Positions 1 to 12,129 of a DNA stretch of 64,000 nucleotides are shown here, piece after piece (the first letter of the stretch is position 1; every line of letters starts with the position of its first letter). Location: positions 558,001-622,000 of the forward strand of contig JAKMXF010000221.1 of the NCBI GenBank assembly GCA_024704765.1, in the 5' to 3' direction. The translations under genes and the position numbers were made by a program. The notes under the pieces are model-generated. The model was given only the letters and a program-made list of their open reading frames with translations, was not told the DNA's origin and made no database searches. This DNA is from Oopsacas minuta. Taxonomy: Eukaryota > Porifera > Hexactinellida > Lyssacinosida > Leucopsacidae.

Positions 1-217
1 CTAGGGGGTACACGGGTAGTATTGTGGCCCATCGCGTTCACAGGCACGGACCATTGGTCCAAAAATATTAGGAACATTTTAACAACTTCACCCCGTAGCT
101 TAATGGTCGGAAAATGATAGAAATTGATTGGCTAAAATTGACCAATAGAATATCACCCGACACATAATTAGTAAACCCTCAAATCTGATTGGTCTAGAAC
201 ATTTAATTGTAACTAAC

Positions 218-337
218 TGATCGGGGGCTTTGTAGTGAAGGAAATCTTTTGAAGGATGTGGACTGTTCCTCTTCTCCTGCACAGATCGTGACGCCACGGC
301 AGGACTAGCTGATCCCTCTACTGATATCGGCATTTGG
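218..337 (-). CDS. possible 5' coding exon of a gene running off the left edge
   Basis: On the minus strand a pyrimidine-rich acceptor (TTTATTAG) opens at 337, an ATG lies at 333-331, and a donor (GTTAGT) follows position 218. The 38 complete codons between are rich in Ser, Pro, Lys and Arg and look coding compared with the AT-rich surroundings. The predicted start is MPISVEGSASPAV, with no hydrophobic signal if this ATG is used. Reading phase at the donor is 2. The downstream exon would lie left of the window, so nothing confirms it. I do not recognise the protein. It could also be a chance open stretch. Confidence 0.35.
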
Positions 338-1097
338 CTAATAAATAATAAACAAACATAAGTTGTTACAAACAAGATAATAAATATTCGAGCAATATTT
401 CAATCAAATGATCAAGAAAACACGACACAATGTATGCACGGTTTATATCGCGTTCATGTTACAGGACGCTCTCCACTGTGGAAACTATGTAACGTTTTCA
501 TTTCCAATTTGAACACGCATTGAAGGGGAAATTGGTGTAAACGAAAAGCAAGACACATATGTAGGTGTCACAAATATTCAGGAAATAGCGCCACATTACT
601 AACACCCGGAAAAGTGTCAGGTGACTAGATTAAAAATGGATACCTTAAACATATAACAGAATTTGTTATTGAGATACAGTTTAATGACAATCACGCAAGC
701 ATCGTAATTATAACACCAAAATGTGTAATTGGAAAACACTTCTTAATTATAATTCATAACTATTAATAAACTGAAAATAGTCATTAACACCTAGAGAATT
801 ATGGAAAATTATATCAGACAATAGTTACAATTAGTTTTCTATCTGTCTCTAGCTTATAAGTGTTAATGTGTACAAATACAGTCAGAGTGCTAATTAAAGA
901 CAGTAATGGTATCGTAATGTTCTGAAACTCATGGGTGACAGGGTCCAGAACTTCCTGAGATGTCACCAAATTTAATGACGTCATAGAATACGCCTCTCTA
1001 TAGATATAACAAAGCGTATGTGTGTGTCCACGCGTTTTCTCAGAGATGCCTGTGCCGATTCAAACCAAATTTTGTGTGTCAACTAAGTAGTACCCAA

Positions 1098-1431
1098 CAG
1101 GCTTGGACCGGGTCATGATATCCTGACCCGGTGACCCGGTTATCAAAACATTAATTTTCTATATTACATTATCTATGTACGTACATAAGAGTATATATGT
1201 ATATAAGTATACGGTAGTAATGATACCAAACAAGTTTAGTAAAAATACTAATGATTCATGAAAATGAAACGTGTAACTAATATTGACCGAATCTTTATGA
1301 TTTACAAACCGTTATAATTTAATTATCCATAAAGATATAAACCGGGTCAAGTCAAAATCAGTGACCCGGTTCAGACCCGGAAATTTATTGAAAATAGTGA
1401 CCCGGTTTATTCGTGACCCGGCCCAAGCCTG
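1098..1431. mobile_element. non-autonomous hAT-like MITE, 334 bp, 8-bp TSD
   Basis: The ends form imperfect terminal inverted repeats: CAGGCTTGGACCGGGTCA at the left and the complement of CAGGCTTGGGCCGGGTCA at the right. Both arms carry further copies of the motif GTGACCCGG. The element is flanked by the perfect 8-bp duplication GTACCCAA at 1090-1097 and 1432-1439. An 8-bp TSD with CAG-type ends is the hallmark of hAT transposons. There is no room for a transposase, so it is non-autonomous. Confidence 0.88.
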
Positions 1432-2562
1432 GTACCCAACCACTCCAATTCAGAAGTATTTTTCGAATCGAACCATGTTTGGACAAGATATGTGAATTTT
1501 TCACACCTCGCCCATATAAATCAATGCATTTTGGTGGAATCTGATTGGTCCACGTTGGCCAATCAGATTCCAACCTTCGTATAATATAAAAGGAATTCCT
1601 GAGATGGCGCTTGCTTGTACGATTGCCGGTGGTTAGTTACCAACATGACACTTAGATATTTCGTAATTCCCAAAACTAATATTCGAATTTTTAAAGTATT
1701 CCCTGCAAGTTTTGGCGGACTACAGAGTCACTGAATTTAATTACGTCATTGAATACTCAATTAATTAGAAGTAACACCTCTTAATTAGAATTATAAGACA
1801 CTTAGACTACTCAAACAAGAACTGAACTATACTTAGATCAATTAGAGACAATATGGTTACTATTTTACCAGTAATAGCTCTATTATAATAATAAATGAGT
1901 AAATTCAAACAATGGAAGAGCGACACTTGTCTGACACTCCTTGTGCGCCACATCATGCCACTTAAGAGCCACATTTGCCAGTCAAGAATACATAGAAAAT
2001 TGGCTTAATTACAAGAAACCGATTTGACACTACATTAATCACAATAATATAAAATACGACAAAGTACTCTCGCTTAAAATGAATGATGGGGTACTCATCA
2101 GCTGATGATTAATCATATGTATCTATTGATAAGGTGTTAGAATTTATAATTCCATAGGGAAATGCTATAGAGATTTTGACGCTACAACGATAGATGTAGT
2201 CTTGATTTTAAATATGAAAGTATTCGTAACATCTGGTGAATACAGACACAAATGCATACATCCCACGAAACCTGGATTATTCATATCTTTGTTCATAATA
2301 ACAATAAGAACTGTGACGTAATAAGTTGCTAATATACAAAACCAGCAGTTCCCAGCCTTTCACGTGGGTCACCTTACATTGAATAGTTCCAGTAATACAT
2401 CTGCTGGGGTATTGCGTAACAATACTCTCTCATATTGTAAAGTCACACCTTCATGTACACAAGAAGGAGGGGATACATTTGTGGATAGCAAGAATCAGGT
2501 TGAACTTCTAATTTGTTAAGTTTGATTTTTACTGATTAATACTATTACCAAATTGTATAGTA

Positions 2563-2679
2563 CAGAGGTCCCCAACCTTCTTCACACATTGGACCCCATA
2601 TGCCAATTTTGACACATTCTGAGGACCCCCTGCTGTCGTCCTGGACCACCAAGAGGTCACACCAGGTTTGGAACCGCTG
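2563..2679. mobile_element. hAT-like MITE (CAGNGGTTCCCAACC family)
   Basis: Left end CAGAGGTCCCCAACC, right end complementary to CAGCGGTTCCAAACC. Flanked by GTATAGTA (2555-2562) and GTATAGTG (2680-2687), an 8-bp duplication with one mismatch. Internal landmarks, a GACCCCNTATGCCAATTTT block and a CCCCTGCTGTCGTCC block, recur in at least ten other places in the window. Confidence 0.85.
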
Positions 2680-2717
2680 GTATAGTGGCTCGGTTCTAGA
2701 ATGGTTGACTTAGTTTT

Positions 2718-3070
2718 CGCTCTGCTGTTCACACCTTTAGATATTAAGACACCAAATTTGGCATGTGTTCTCGTAGTGACATCTAGTTGTGCACCTGACA
2801 TTTAAAATTTTCTAATATGTATATTTTCACACCTTTTGACACCTCTGTATTTTAGCCTAATCAGATTGTAGGATTTTCAATTATGCATAAATGCATAAAA
2901 TTAGTTCTGATGGAATGTTTGTAATTTAATTAGAACTGTAATTGTATTGGTCAATAAAATCTTTTGAGTTAGATACACTTATTTATCATATGAGTAATCA
3001 TATTTTCACACCTTTTGGTTAATATTTCAAAATTGTCCTAGAGATTAGCTCCCACCTGCTAATTAGGGGT
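2718..3070. repeat. dispersed ~300-bp repeat, copy 1
   Basis: Starts in a stretch containing TTCACACCTTTAGA and runs through the blocks TTTTCACACCTTTTG, AATCAGATTGTAGG and TTTCAAAATTGTCCTAGAG. A clear second copy lies at 6672-6958. Reverse-strand partial copies occur near 11710-11870 and 46060-46250. It lies next to the MITE at 2563-2679, which is absent beside the second copy. Confidence 0.75.
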
Positions 3071-3584
3071 AATTAGGGACGAAAAATTCGATTCTGACAC
3101 TTTCAAATGTCTAACACGATTATTTACATTCAATTTTAATTTTTTGTTAAAAGGATCTTTAGTGGAATATTATAGTTTCAATAATCCACTGAAAAGTATT
3201 CGGTGGAATATCAGTCGGCACAGACGGTGATTTGAGATTTCTGTCTTATCACTTAACAAATTAGAGGGCAGTGATAATACATTTCATACACAAGTCTTGG
3301 AGGCTTTTCAGGCCCCCGGCGCTTAATCAGGAAAATACGGTATATGTTTTTAACACCCCACACATAAAAAGTGATGAAATTCGAATTGCATAAAAATCTC
3401 ATAAACTGATTTGTCTAATAATAATGTCTAATAATTGCCAATAATTGCATTCGGGTTAAGCAAGCAAATAGTTTTACTGTCTCAGACAATCTTTGGATTA
3501 ATATTCAAAATACTAATTGAATCAAACTGATTAGTCTGGTACTAACTACAAACATGACCATATGTTACATTCACAATAGAGGTA

Positions 3585-3736
3585 TAGTAGAACTCGGATA
3601 AGACGTACACTCGGTTAAGACGTACTATTTCTTATATCCCAAAATATCAGTCATCATTATTTGTAATACAAACATATTCGGATAAGACGTACTAATTTCT
3701 GTTTCCTAGGGGGTACGTCTTATCCGAGTTCTACTG
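3585..3736. mobile_element. pogo-like MITE with TA duplication
   Basis: Inverted terminal repeats of about 24 bp: left TAGTAGAACTCGGATAAGAC, right the complement of CAGTAGAACTCGGATAAGAC. Flanking TA dinucleotides lie at 3583-3584 and 3737-3738. The CAGTAGAAC-type end is typical of pogo/Tigger-like non-autonomous elements. A further internal half-copy of the TIR occurs at about 3679-3698. Confidence 0.8.
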
Positions 3737-4378
3737 TAAATACGTATTCAGCTTTTGTAATACAAATTTCAAACGCCACCTAGGTAACTAAGAAAACCGA
3801 GCATAACTATACTTCCAATGCCACACAAGCACATTAGACAGTTGGTGAATAGAATGGTGTTAATACGTGTATATACAACAAGAGAATAAACCCCCCCGTG
3901 AGGATGAGGGTGCTAAAATCTAAAACCTTGGCTATCACATTTTCTATGAAGCATTACATGTACATGTTTCAATGGCAGAATCCTACAGATTATATTTGTA
4001 ACTCTTCTAATTAGGAACTGAAACTAAAAAGGTGTCTACATGTGTAGTGGAGATAAGACTCCAAGGAATGCGAAGCCGTAAATCACAATAGATTCAATAC
4101 ATATGATAATTTAATTACAGCAGAACCTTTGGGGTGCAAATGTCCAATTTCTAACCCTATCGGCTCCAAAAGTGGTCATAACAGTTCTCCTTCCCCTTGG
4201 GGGCGGAATTAACCCTGACGGACTGAAGGAGGGGAATAGATTCCTCAAAATGCATTTAATAATTATCTCAAAACTCAACCAACAGACCTGTAGTCACAAA
4301 TATAAAAACACTAACACAAACAGTATTATCCCTCTTAAGTTGTTTAAAGTGAAAGCGGTATTCCTTGATATAACGGGA

Positions 4379-7300
4379 TTACAAGAGGGTGATCCTATCG
4401 GGTCCAGAGTCGCTGTCCTCCTGACTGAAGGGCAGTGCGTCGGACAGAGTCGTGCTGCTTAAAGTACTACTTTTCGTCGAGGATTTACGTTTGCTCTGGT
4501 ATCGTCTTTGCTTCATCCGGTCCCAGTACAAGCGATTCTTATCAGGAGGACTACTTGTACTCGTATCACTACTGGGATCAAATGCCTCCACTATTGAGGT
4601 GTCGCATTCGTCCTCCGGTACCATTCGGGGGATCTGGTACTCCGTATTATTAATAATTATCTTCCCCCCTTCAGTATAGTTGGGTTCTTTAGCGAGTTTA
4701 ACAGGTAAAGTACCAATCGGGAACTGGAATGTGTTACTACGAAGTGATACACGGACCCTGGTCTCCAAGGATTTCTTTCTTCTAATCGGGAGGGAGTGTG
4801 AATCATATCCCAGAGGGCCTCCACTTTTAAAGGGCCTCTCTAATTCTGATATTATAGATAATTTATTGAGGGTCTCTTCCTGGTACATGATACGGGACGA
4901 ATTGGGAATAGGGGTGATGGATCTACGCGCGTACGGTGAATCGGTGAGATCGTCCCCTAGAGACTCGTGTCTGCTCCTATACTCGGTCTTAAGGGTATTG
5001 TTCCAGTCCACTGTTGCAGGTTGGGGGTTAGACATATAATGGGAGTGTAACCTAGGGTGTGAGTAAGAGGGCTTATTTAGTCTTCCCGGTATGTATTTGG
5101 TAGTGTTAAGAGACGGACTCTTAGGGAGACACTGCATCCCTGGTCCTCCTAAGAGGTCCTCTTGCGAATGACTGGAGCGTACAGAGAAGGGATCAATCCG
5201 AAAGGATCCCACACTAACGGGACTGGTTAACGCGCTCTTGAGGTATAGAGAACTTGTGTCGCAACCATGGTTACGGGACTGGTATATAGGGGGCAGGCTT
5301 GTGTGTCTCGTGAAGGATAGGGTTGGACTGTTCTCTGTGAAACAGGTAGGCGTAGGACACCGCTTGTATTTGGGCTGGTTAAGAGGGGTCCGTGGTTTTG
5401 AGGGCTTGGAAGGACCCACGGATATACAAGAGAGAGGAAATGAGAGAAGTTTGGAAGATCTGTTGCTATTTTGCGTCGAGGGTCCCGTGAGATAAATATT
5501 TTCCTTGTCGATCCGTTGACAACTATGCAGGGTTCTGTAAATATCTCCGGATATAGTTTTTTCATGGAAGAGCTTCTGCCCAGGGTATACATTCCCTAAT
5601 CTCTCCTCGAGACTGCTGACTATGTATATACCGGTTTCTAACGATACTTGTTGAGCGAAACGGCCGGAGCATTTATTGCATTTTGGACAGATCGAGAAGG
5701 AGAATTCGGTCTCGTTGAAAACGAATGAAATTATCTGAGACAATCGCCAGGAGAGGATGGTCTCCTCGGCCAGGGGGTGGATCAGAGAAATCGAACTGTT
5801 AGAGATGTATATGTTGACTACTCGCTCCCTCATAAACTTGTTCGCAAGTGTTGTACCAGCGTATACATCTAAAAGGAGAAAGAATTTATTGAGGAACTGG
5901 TAAGAGCTACAAACTTAAAATTTGGCAGGTGTGTGGAATGTGATTAATCAAGTAACAAGTTCTAATATCTAAGCGATATCTCAAAAAGTCTCTGAGATAG
6001 GTGTCAAAATGTCTTGCCCTATCAGATTCGAGGATTTATCAATTGGTCTATCAGATTTTAGGGTTCTAACTCATTAATGGTTTCTCATAGAAAGATTTTT
6101 AGTGGCATTGTGTCGCCAAAAATGGCGCTAAATTTCCAACATTGTGTCTACTTGAATATTTAATTATTCAAATTACAAAATCGTGCCAACAATATTTGAA
6201 ATTACTGCCAGTTTTGTAATAGTTTCAGTTCCGAAAGGCTACAAATATAAAACAGGTTTCCAGTTTAGTTCAAGGGAATATGAACTTTAGTGATTAGTAG
6301 TATGTCGAATAGCTTTTTAATCAAATTAAAGGAATAGGAAATGACGCCAATGGAATGTGTATTATCTGATTTGGTATTTAATTAACACACACAACTATCT
6401 GACATTCAGGAACATACCAAATTGGCTGAGCTGGATTAATAGCCATAATTTCATTCAAGAGACAATCTTTTCAACGCGTTAGCCACATAGGAATGCATAT
6501 TAGTTGCTATATCAACAGCTGGGTCCATTTAACAACAACTTACCAACTGAAGTACATACGAATAATTATTGTACAGATTGGAACAGAATTGTATAAGGAG
6601 AGGGTCAACAAATAAGGTAATTATCAGTTAAGTGGTTCTAATCATTATCATAGTACTGTTTATTTGTGTTCACTCTCCTGTTCACACCTTTAGAGATCAA
6701 GACACCAAATTTGACATGTGCACTCGTAGTGACCTCTAGTTGAGCACCTGACATTTGAAAATATCGTATATATATATATATTAACACCTTTTCATTTTAG
6801 CCCAATCTGATTGTAGGGTTTGGCAATTAGCATAAATGGGTTCTGGTGAATATAGACTGTAATTCTATGGGTCAATAAACTAACACATTTATTTATCATA
6901 TTTTCACACCTTTTGGCCATATTTCAAAATTGTCCTAGAGATTAGCCTCCACCAAAATGATATTTCAAAGATTACTTTATGGATGTAAACTTACCAGTCA
7001 TGATTGCTTCTCTTATCTCAGCAACCCATTTTTCAATAATATTTCTGGAATGTCCTGAAAAGTGATACATCTCGTTGTTAGGCGACTTGACAACAAAGTA
7101 GTACCCCAGCATGAACTGTTTGCTCTCCTCAGTGAGGAGGGACATGGAAGGGAGGAGGTTAATCGACCCCTTGAATTTAGTCATTGTCTCATCCTTGTAC
7201 CAAGTTAGAACATATTGGAACTCAGCACTCGTGGGATCTTGTTTCAGTACAAACCAATAATTCTTCATTTCAACCTAGAAGACAAACAAATAAGTAAACA

Positions 7301-7493
7301 AAGTCAACCCTCGCTATATCTAACACGGATATATTGAAAATGCGCGCTTATAAAATTTGAGATCATGCGGACCCCCTGCTGTCCTCCGTGGACTACCAAG
7401 GGGTCCATGGAGCGAGGTTGCCTTGGCAAAATATCAAAAACTTACCTTCCTAAACCGTAGTGCTCCTTTCTTAAAAGACAAATATCCCTCCAT
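4379..7493 (-). CDS. DOK/IRS-like adaptor (PH + IRS-type PTB)
   Basis: Three exons, 605 aa: 7446-7493, 6995-7274, 4379-5868. Phases 0 and 1 agree at both joins. Residues 1-107 form a PH domain (start MEGYLSFKKGALRFRKVEM, later YYFVVKSPNNEMYHFSG and a C-terminal helix with the usual Trp). Residues about 122-205 form an IRS-type PTB domain with the LSW and FSF landmarks of DOK proteins. The remaining ~400 residues are Ser/Pro-rich and disordered, with many tyrosines including YxxP motifs (YSHP, YQIP), the type bound by CRK-family SH2 domains. PH-PTB-tyrosine tail is the layout of DOK and IRS proteins, which dock on activated receptor tyrosine kinases. DOK versus IRS is not settled. A copy of the GTAAGAGCTACAAAC repeat lies in intron 2. 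Confidence 0.85.
5890..6060. repeat. GTAAGAGCTACAAAC dispersed repeat in DOK-like intron 2
   Basis: A ~150-bp sequence starting near AACTGGTAAGAGCTACAAAC and ending near CCTATCAGATTCGAGG. Related copies are seen at about 34295-34440, 51630-51770, 55805-55930, 58645-58790 and 62870-63015, mostly in introns or just upstream of minus-strand genes. No terminal inverted repeats or target duplications were seen. Confidence 0.7.
6672..6958. repeat. dispersed ~300-bp repeat, copy 2
   Basis: Collinear with the copy at 2718-3070 over the blocks ACACCAAATTTGRCATGTG, GTGACMTCTAGTTG, AATCTGATTGTAGG and TTTCAAAATTGTCCTAGAG, with small deletions. It lies inside intron 2 of the DOK-like gene. Confidence 0.75.
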
Positions 7494-9896
7494 TACAACT
7501 CAGCTTTCAATTAGAATTTGCATTGCCATTCAATTCAATGTATTTATACTGAATGGCAGAGCCACTATTCGATCGACAGACGGTTGTGCATGAATGTGGA
7601 TTCTTGAGTGACTATTGTAAGTATTTGGAGATAAACAAACCTGCTACGTGGTAAACAAAAACATTTTGAAATGTCGCTAGGAAACAATAATATGTTTTCA
7701 AATATTGATTCCAAATAAATAATAAACACGAGTAATCAAAAAATGGGAAGTTATTCTCAGATTAGGTGAATTTAAAGAATTGAGCTCTTAGGGACAGCTA
7801 GAGGGGGCGATAAATGAGACCCCTACAGGGCATGTTGTCCCATTTACTACAAATTTCCCACAAGTTGGAACATAAACTTTTTACCTAGATTTGATAGTAT
7901 TTCTAGGTGTGAAAATTCTAATTAATAGTTGTATCAAGTGTGCATTTTACGCGCGTAAAAGCGGGCTATTAATGTAGAAGGCGCTATTGTCCGTCTTCCA
8001 AGTTCCCCACATCAATCCTATTTTGTAACTGTAATGTCTGAAGTAAGTTAAGATTTCTTCCTGAAACCGATTATAAATAGAAACAAACAAAAGCAGAATG
8101 ACAACACGTATTCAAGGATCAGTTTAATCCACAAAACCGATTGTTTCGACAAGAAGCAATACATACCAATTGCAGGAACATATCTCCAAGCAATTAATTG
8201 AAGTTAGTATTCTTCCAAGGATATTAGAACTTAAACAATACTGCAACACATGTATAATAGTATAATTATTTGTAAATTGAATTTAGCTTGGAAATATGTT
8301 GCCATCTATGAAGCCGCCACTTCAAGTGCCATTTCTGGGATTACATACCGTTCCTAAAGGGTTTTCTGTACGTTTATATGATTTTAACACCCAACACCTT
8401 TGTATCTACATGTTATACATATGTCGCTGGATAGAGTTTCCCATAAAACTGCATTTCCCCTAAACCAATCAAATTACAGTCTCAGTAGGCATTACGAGTA
8501 CAAACTTTTAACAAATAGAATACCAGCCTGCTGTGCTTGGGCTAACCTTCAAATCTGATAGGTCGACAAATGTGCCTATTGTAAGCTAAAAGCGGTCCGA
8601 TCGGGAATCCCACATCGAATGTATGGCCAGCTCGCCCCTGCCCTTGCCTCTTCGCTATGAGATTTCCTGTCATCCCCAGTGGTCCCAAACTAAACGCCAA
8701 CAGTATTAGTCAGGTATACATAAGTGTAATCTCACAAGAATACCGTAATCATCCAGACAAGCCTACCTCCTCAATTGATACATAGCTGTGCTTTGCAATA
8801 AATATTGCTGATATTGAAATATAATACCGAACATTAGTATGAAAATATTCCACCTTAGAGTACTACTTGTACCAGCTATGAATGCTTTGAATCAAATGTA
8901 TTTGAGATAACTCAAATATGGGCGCGGCTAATGCATCGATTGGTTTCAAATAACTCACTTAGGAAGTAATTGGTGTATTATATTTCTCTACGCAATACTA
9001 TTAAGTAATTAGAAGTAGTAAAGTTTAATGACGTCATCCATCTAGCAGTAATTAATATAAAACGTAGTTCAGGATAAGAAAGTTCGTTCCCCATGGGGAC
9101 GAGGGCTCCCTATGCCAATTTTAACACATTCTATAGGCCCCCTGCTGTCGTCCGTGAACCACTAAGGGGTCTGTGGGGAACCGCTGAGTTATACCATGGA
9201 TACTGAATGGACAAAGAAATTTCCAATTTTTCATGGCATTAATTTCAAAAAGACTATGGATAAGATACTTTCAATTTCCTTTCAAGTTTCACTTATATCT
9301 CATATTTAGTCACCTTTTCTAGTCCAAAAGTATATTTACAGTAATTCGAAATGTGTCGATGAATCTGTGACACAATTTAGCGTAGTTATGTGGCCACTAG
9401 TAGATTAATATCTTTAGAATTGTGTCGCAGTCGTAAGAGCAATTACCCTCCTAGACGATTATCTACCATGTTGCACACAATTTATGTTATAGGAAGCTAG
9501 TTACACCACATTCTTCAGTATAGCATAGTTACAATTACTTCCTTTGGTTCCAGTTTGCATATATAACACAAAATGAATAATGATCGTTCAAATTATGGAA
9601 TATGCTTATAGACCAATCAGATTGTAGGGTGTGTAAGCTTGAAGTTGGTCTAATTACTACGTGGTTTTACACACAAATAGCTTGCATTTTATTGGTCAAT
9701 TTCAACCAATCAGTTTCAATCTTTAATAACCACAAATCCGACGGATAATTTGATAGATAAATTAGTTAAGAGGTGCAAATAGACCAACTCATGTAACCTC
9801 ACCCCCTAGGCGTGTTCAGAGGTCAAACCCACAAGTATGATACATAAAATCTTTAGGAAATAGACATCAAAATGGTTCATACACATTTCAAAATAA
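7494..9896. other. intergenic region, no supported gene
   Basis: AT-rich spacer between the DOK-like gene and the 7TM receptor. It contains a degenerate hAT-like MITE at about 9080-9186 ending in GGGGAACCGCTG. It also has a GC-richer, open-reading patch at about 8590-8720 that could be an unrecognised exon or a repeat remnant. A further MITE fragment lies inside the adjacent intron at about 7365-7427. Confidence 0.6.
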
Positions 9897-11339
9897 CTAA
9901 CATTTAAACCAGTTCTTAACACGCTTACAGAAACAACTTGGAAAGAGAATAATAAATATTATAAGAAATGTACCTCTAAAAAGTAAAGTAGCAAATAATG
10001 TGTACCAAAATGGGACTGTATCATTAGCCAGGCTGAGAATTGAGTCACAGGTGGACAGATCGCCTATATTATTGTCTCGGTACACGATTTGATTGGAACC
10101 AGAACTATTAATAGTGACTGGACTATTAATAGTAACACAAATAATGTAATCACGAATATGTCTGAAATATGTGCGCTCTGATACAAGGAGGATAACGAAA
10201 CTAATACCAATGGTGATAAAAGCGGAGCTCATAAAGATCGAAAATAGCAATAGCCTCTTTTCTAATTCGCTCAAAACGAGTTTGCGGTCTGTAAGATTCG
10301 CAGATTTAAGCGATTGTATTCTCAATTTCGTTAGTACGATGACAAGCGTAGTTAGCATGAGTCCCGAAATCACAGAATAGAGCCACAATTCCAGAATATT
10401 AAATAAATAAAAGTTACTAACGATGATCTGAGAAACCTGATTGTTAATCATAAACGGGCTATCGGGATCAACCCAAAATATGACACCTATCATGACCAAT
10501 GGGAGGCCAAAAGAGACCACCATCTCAACCAAGAATAGGGTCAGATCCCTTTTGAGCACGTGAGTAAACCGAATTGACAATAAAAGTACGAAAAGAATAT
10601 TCAAAAACGAGAATGTTAACCAAGTGATTGTTGAAATAAAGAAGAAATAGAAAAGAGAGCCGAAAATTGTGGTCAGTAACTTCGAAGTGGGGTCTGTCAT
10701 CACCAGCCTGAACGCGTGTGCCACTAGGTACAACTCCCCTCTAGCTGACCTCTCACAAAACAATCCTTCGCGACCAACACTGTCCATAAGAATAAGAGTT
10801 ACGAAAACTCCCAAATCAGATAATATAACCATGGAGAGTGAAGTCCGGGATAAATTGAATTCCAACCTTTTCTTTGAATATTCTATATAACTTGTTACCA
10901 ACCAAAAGACCAGCGTCCCAATACTCAATAGCACCCCTAACGACGCGAATATCAGCGATATTACTCGTACTATAAATGGAGAATTTATCTCCAGGGGGTC
11001 CCAATCACACGCAGGGTAACAAACAAGTTGTTTTGGTTCATAAACGAATCCATATTGGCAGTTTACAGATGTGATTGAGTAGTTAGCAGCGCTGGTGTTA
11101 AGAGGGGGTATTTCCTCTGTGATGGAGGTCTCGTTAGAGGGCCTGGAATTCTCAATAATTTGGAAAATAAATCCTATGGAAGGAACGAATGAAATAAACC
11201 ATATGATTAACATACTTAACAAACAGATTGCTATGTAAACAAATTTGATTGAAAATATGTGACTCTTAGTGGCAGGGTTTGTGTCGGTTTTGCGTTTCAT
11301 TTCTAACAAGTCTGAATTACTCGCACTTTTGGAATCCAT
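9897..11339 (-). CDS. intronless seven-transmembrane receptor, family unresolved
   Basis: 480 aa from one exon. Residues 33-61 form an N-terminal hydrophobic segment (uncleaved signal or signal-anchor). Next comes a short ectodomain with N-glycosylation sites (NETS, NTSA, NYS) and a Cys cluster (C94, C107, C111, with CYPACDW). Seven further hydrophobic helices follow at about 123-152, 167-187, 221-256, 265-290, 314-337, 362-386 and 441-467. A short Cys- and Lys-containing tail ends the protein. The long loops before helix 3 and helix 7 each contain Cys. The fold is that of a GPCR-like receptor. The spacing is loosely reminiscent of frizzled/adhesion-type receptors, but I see no diagnostic motif such as DRY, NPxxY or KTxxxW. 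It probably sits in the plasma membrane; ligand unknown. Confidence 0.75.
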   Translation of the reverse strand: MDSKSASNSDLLEMKRKTDTNPATKSHIFSIKFVYIAICLLSMLIIWFISFVPSIGFIFQIIENSRPSNETSITEEIPPLNTSAANYSITSVNCQYGFVYEPKQLVCYPACDWDPLEINSPFIVRVISLIFASLGVLLSIGTLVFWLVTSYIEYSKKRLEFNLSRTSLSMVILSDLGVFVTLILMDSVGREGLFCERSARGELYLVAHAFRLVMTDPTSKLLTTIFGSLFYFFFISTITWLTFSFLNILFVLLLSIRFTHVLKRDLTLFLVEMVVSFGLPLVMIGVIFWVDPDSPFMINNQVSQIIVSNFYLFNILELWLYSVISGLMLTTLVIVLTKLRIQSLKSANLTDRKLVLSELEKRLLLFSIFMSSAFITIGISFVILLVSERTYFRHIRDYIICVTINSPVTINSSGSNQIVYRDNNIGDLSTCDSILSLANDTVPFWYTLFATLLFRGTFLIIFIILFPSCFCKRVKNWFKC

Positions 11340-12129
11340 TCAACAAACAAATAATCAACAAACAATAAACGAATAATATTCAAATGTAATTTTATACTAA
11401 AAGAATCACAGAAGGCTAATTAGGTTAATAACCCAATCAGCTGATAATAATTGTACTAGCATTAACACATTCTTATATGGAATTCCTAAGACAGGATTTG
11501 GTTGCATTCAGTAATATATCACGTCTGTAATTTGTATGTAAAATAGATTAGCAGTTCAATGACAAGTCTCCAACCAAGCTACTTATACCTCAGCTCGGGG
11601 ACTTGCAAAAAGTGTCAAAATATTATTAAATATCCATTTTCGATATTTGCAAATGTTAGAATCGAATTCTACGCACACGATTACCCCGGACTAACAGCTG
11701 AAACGAAGTCTCTAGCATCATTTTGAAATATTGGTCAAAAAGGTGTGAAAATATGATTCATCATCTGATAAATAAATACATATACATCCTACACACTTCA
11801 ACAACCAATAGAATGTAAGAGTTATAAATTGTGAACCGCCTACAATCTGATTGGTCTAACTATAACCACCAAAAATGTGTCCGATATTCACTTTCATACT
11901 GAGGACACATTTGAAGTGGCACACGTATCCCTATCCCGCCGATTTTAACCGCCAATACCCCTCTAAATTCAAGCGGTAATTGAATTAGTGTCAACTACAT
12001 GTAATTAAAATATCCTCCTATAAAACAAACAAACAAATAAACAAGAACAAACAAGGATTAATTACATAACACCTCTCATATATATCCTCATAACAACAAG
12101 TTATAACTAATAATACTTACTGGAGTACC
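11340..12129. other. intergenic spacer with repeat fragments
   Basis: No gene seen. A reverse-oriented partial copy of the ~300-bp dispersed repeat lies at about 11710-11870 (AAAAGGTGTGAAAATATGAT followed by CTACAATCTGATTGG). A donor-like CCA/GTAAGT just after the V-ATPase stop codon (near 12118) allows a 3'-UTR intron in that gene. Confidence 0.55.

Larger units (their letters stand above)
338..4378. other. gene-poor repeat field
   Basis: No convincing coding exon in about 4 kb. The stretch is AT-rich and holds a 334-bp hAT-like MITE, a 117-bp hAT-like MITE, one copy of a ~300-bp dispersed repeat and a pogo-like MITE, each listed separately. The short open frames here lie in repeats or lack coding character. 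Confidence 0.7.
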
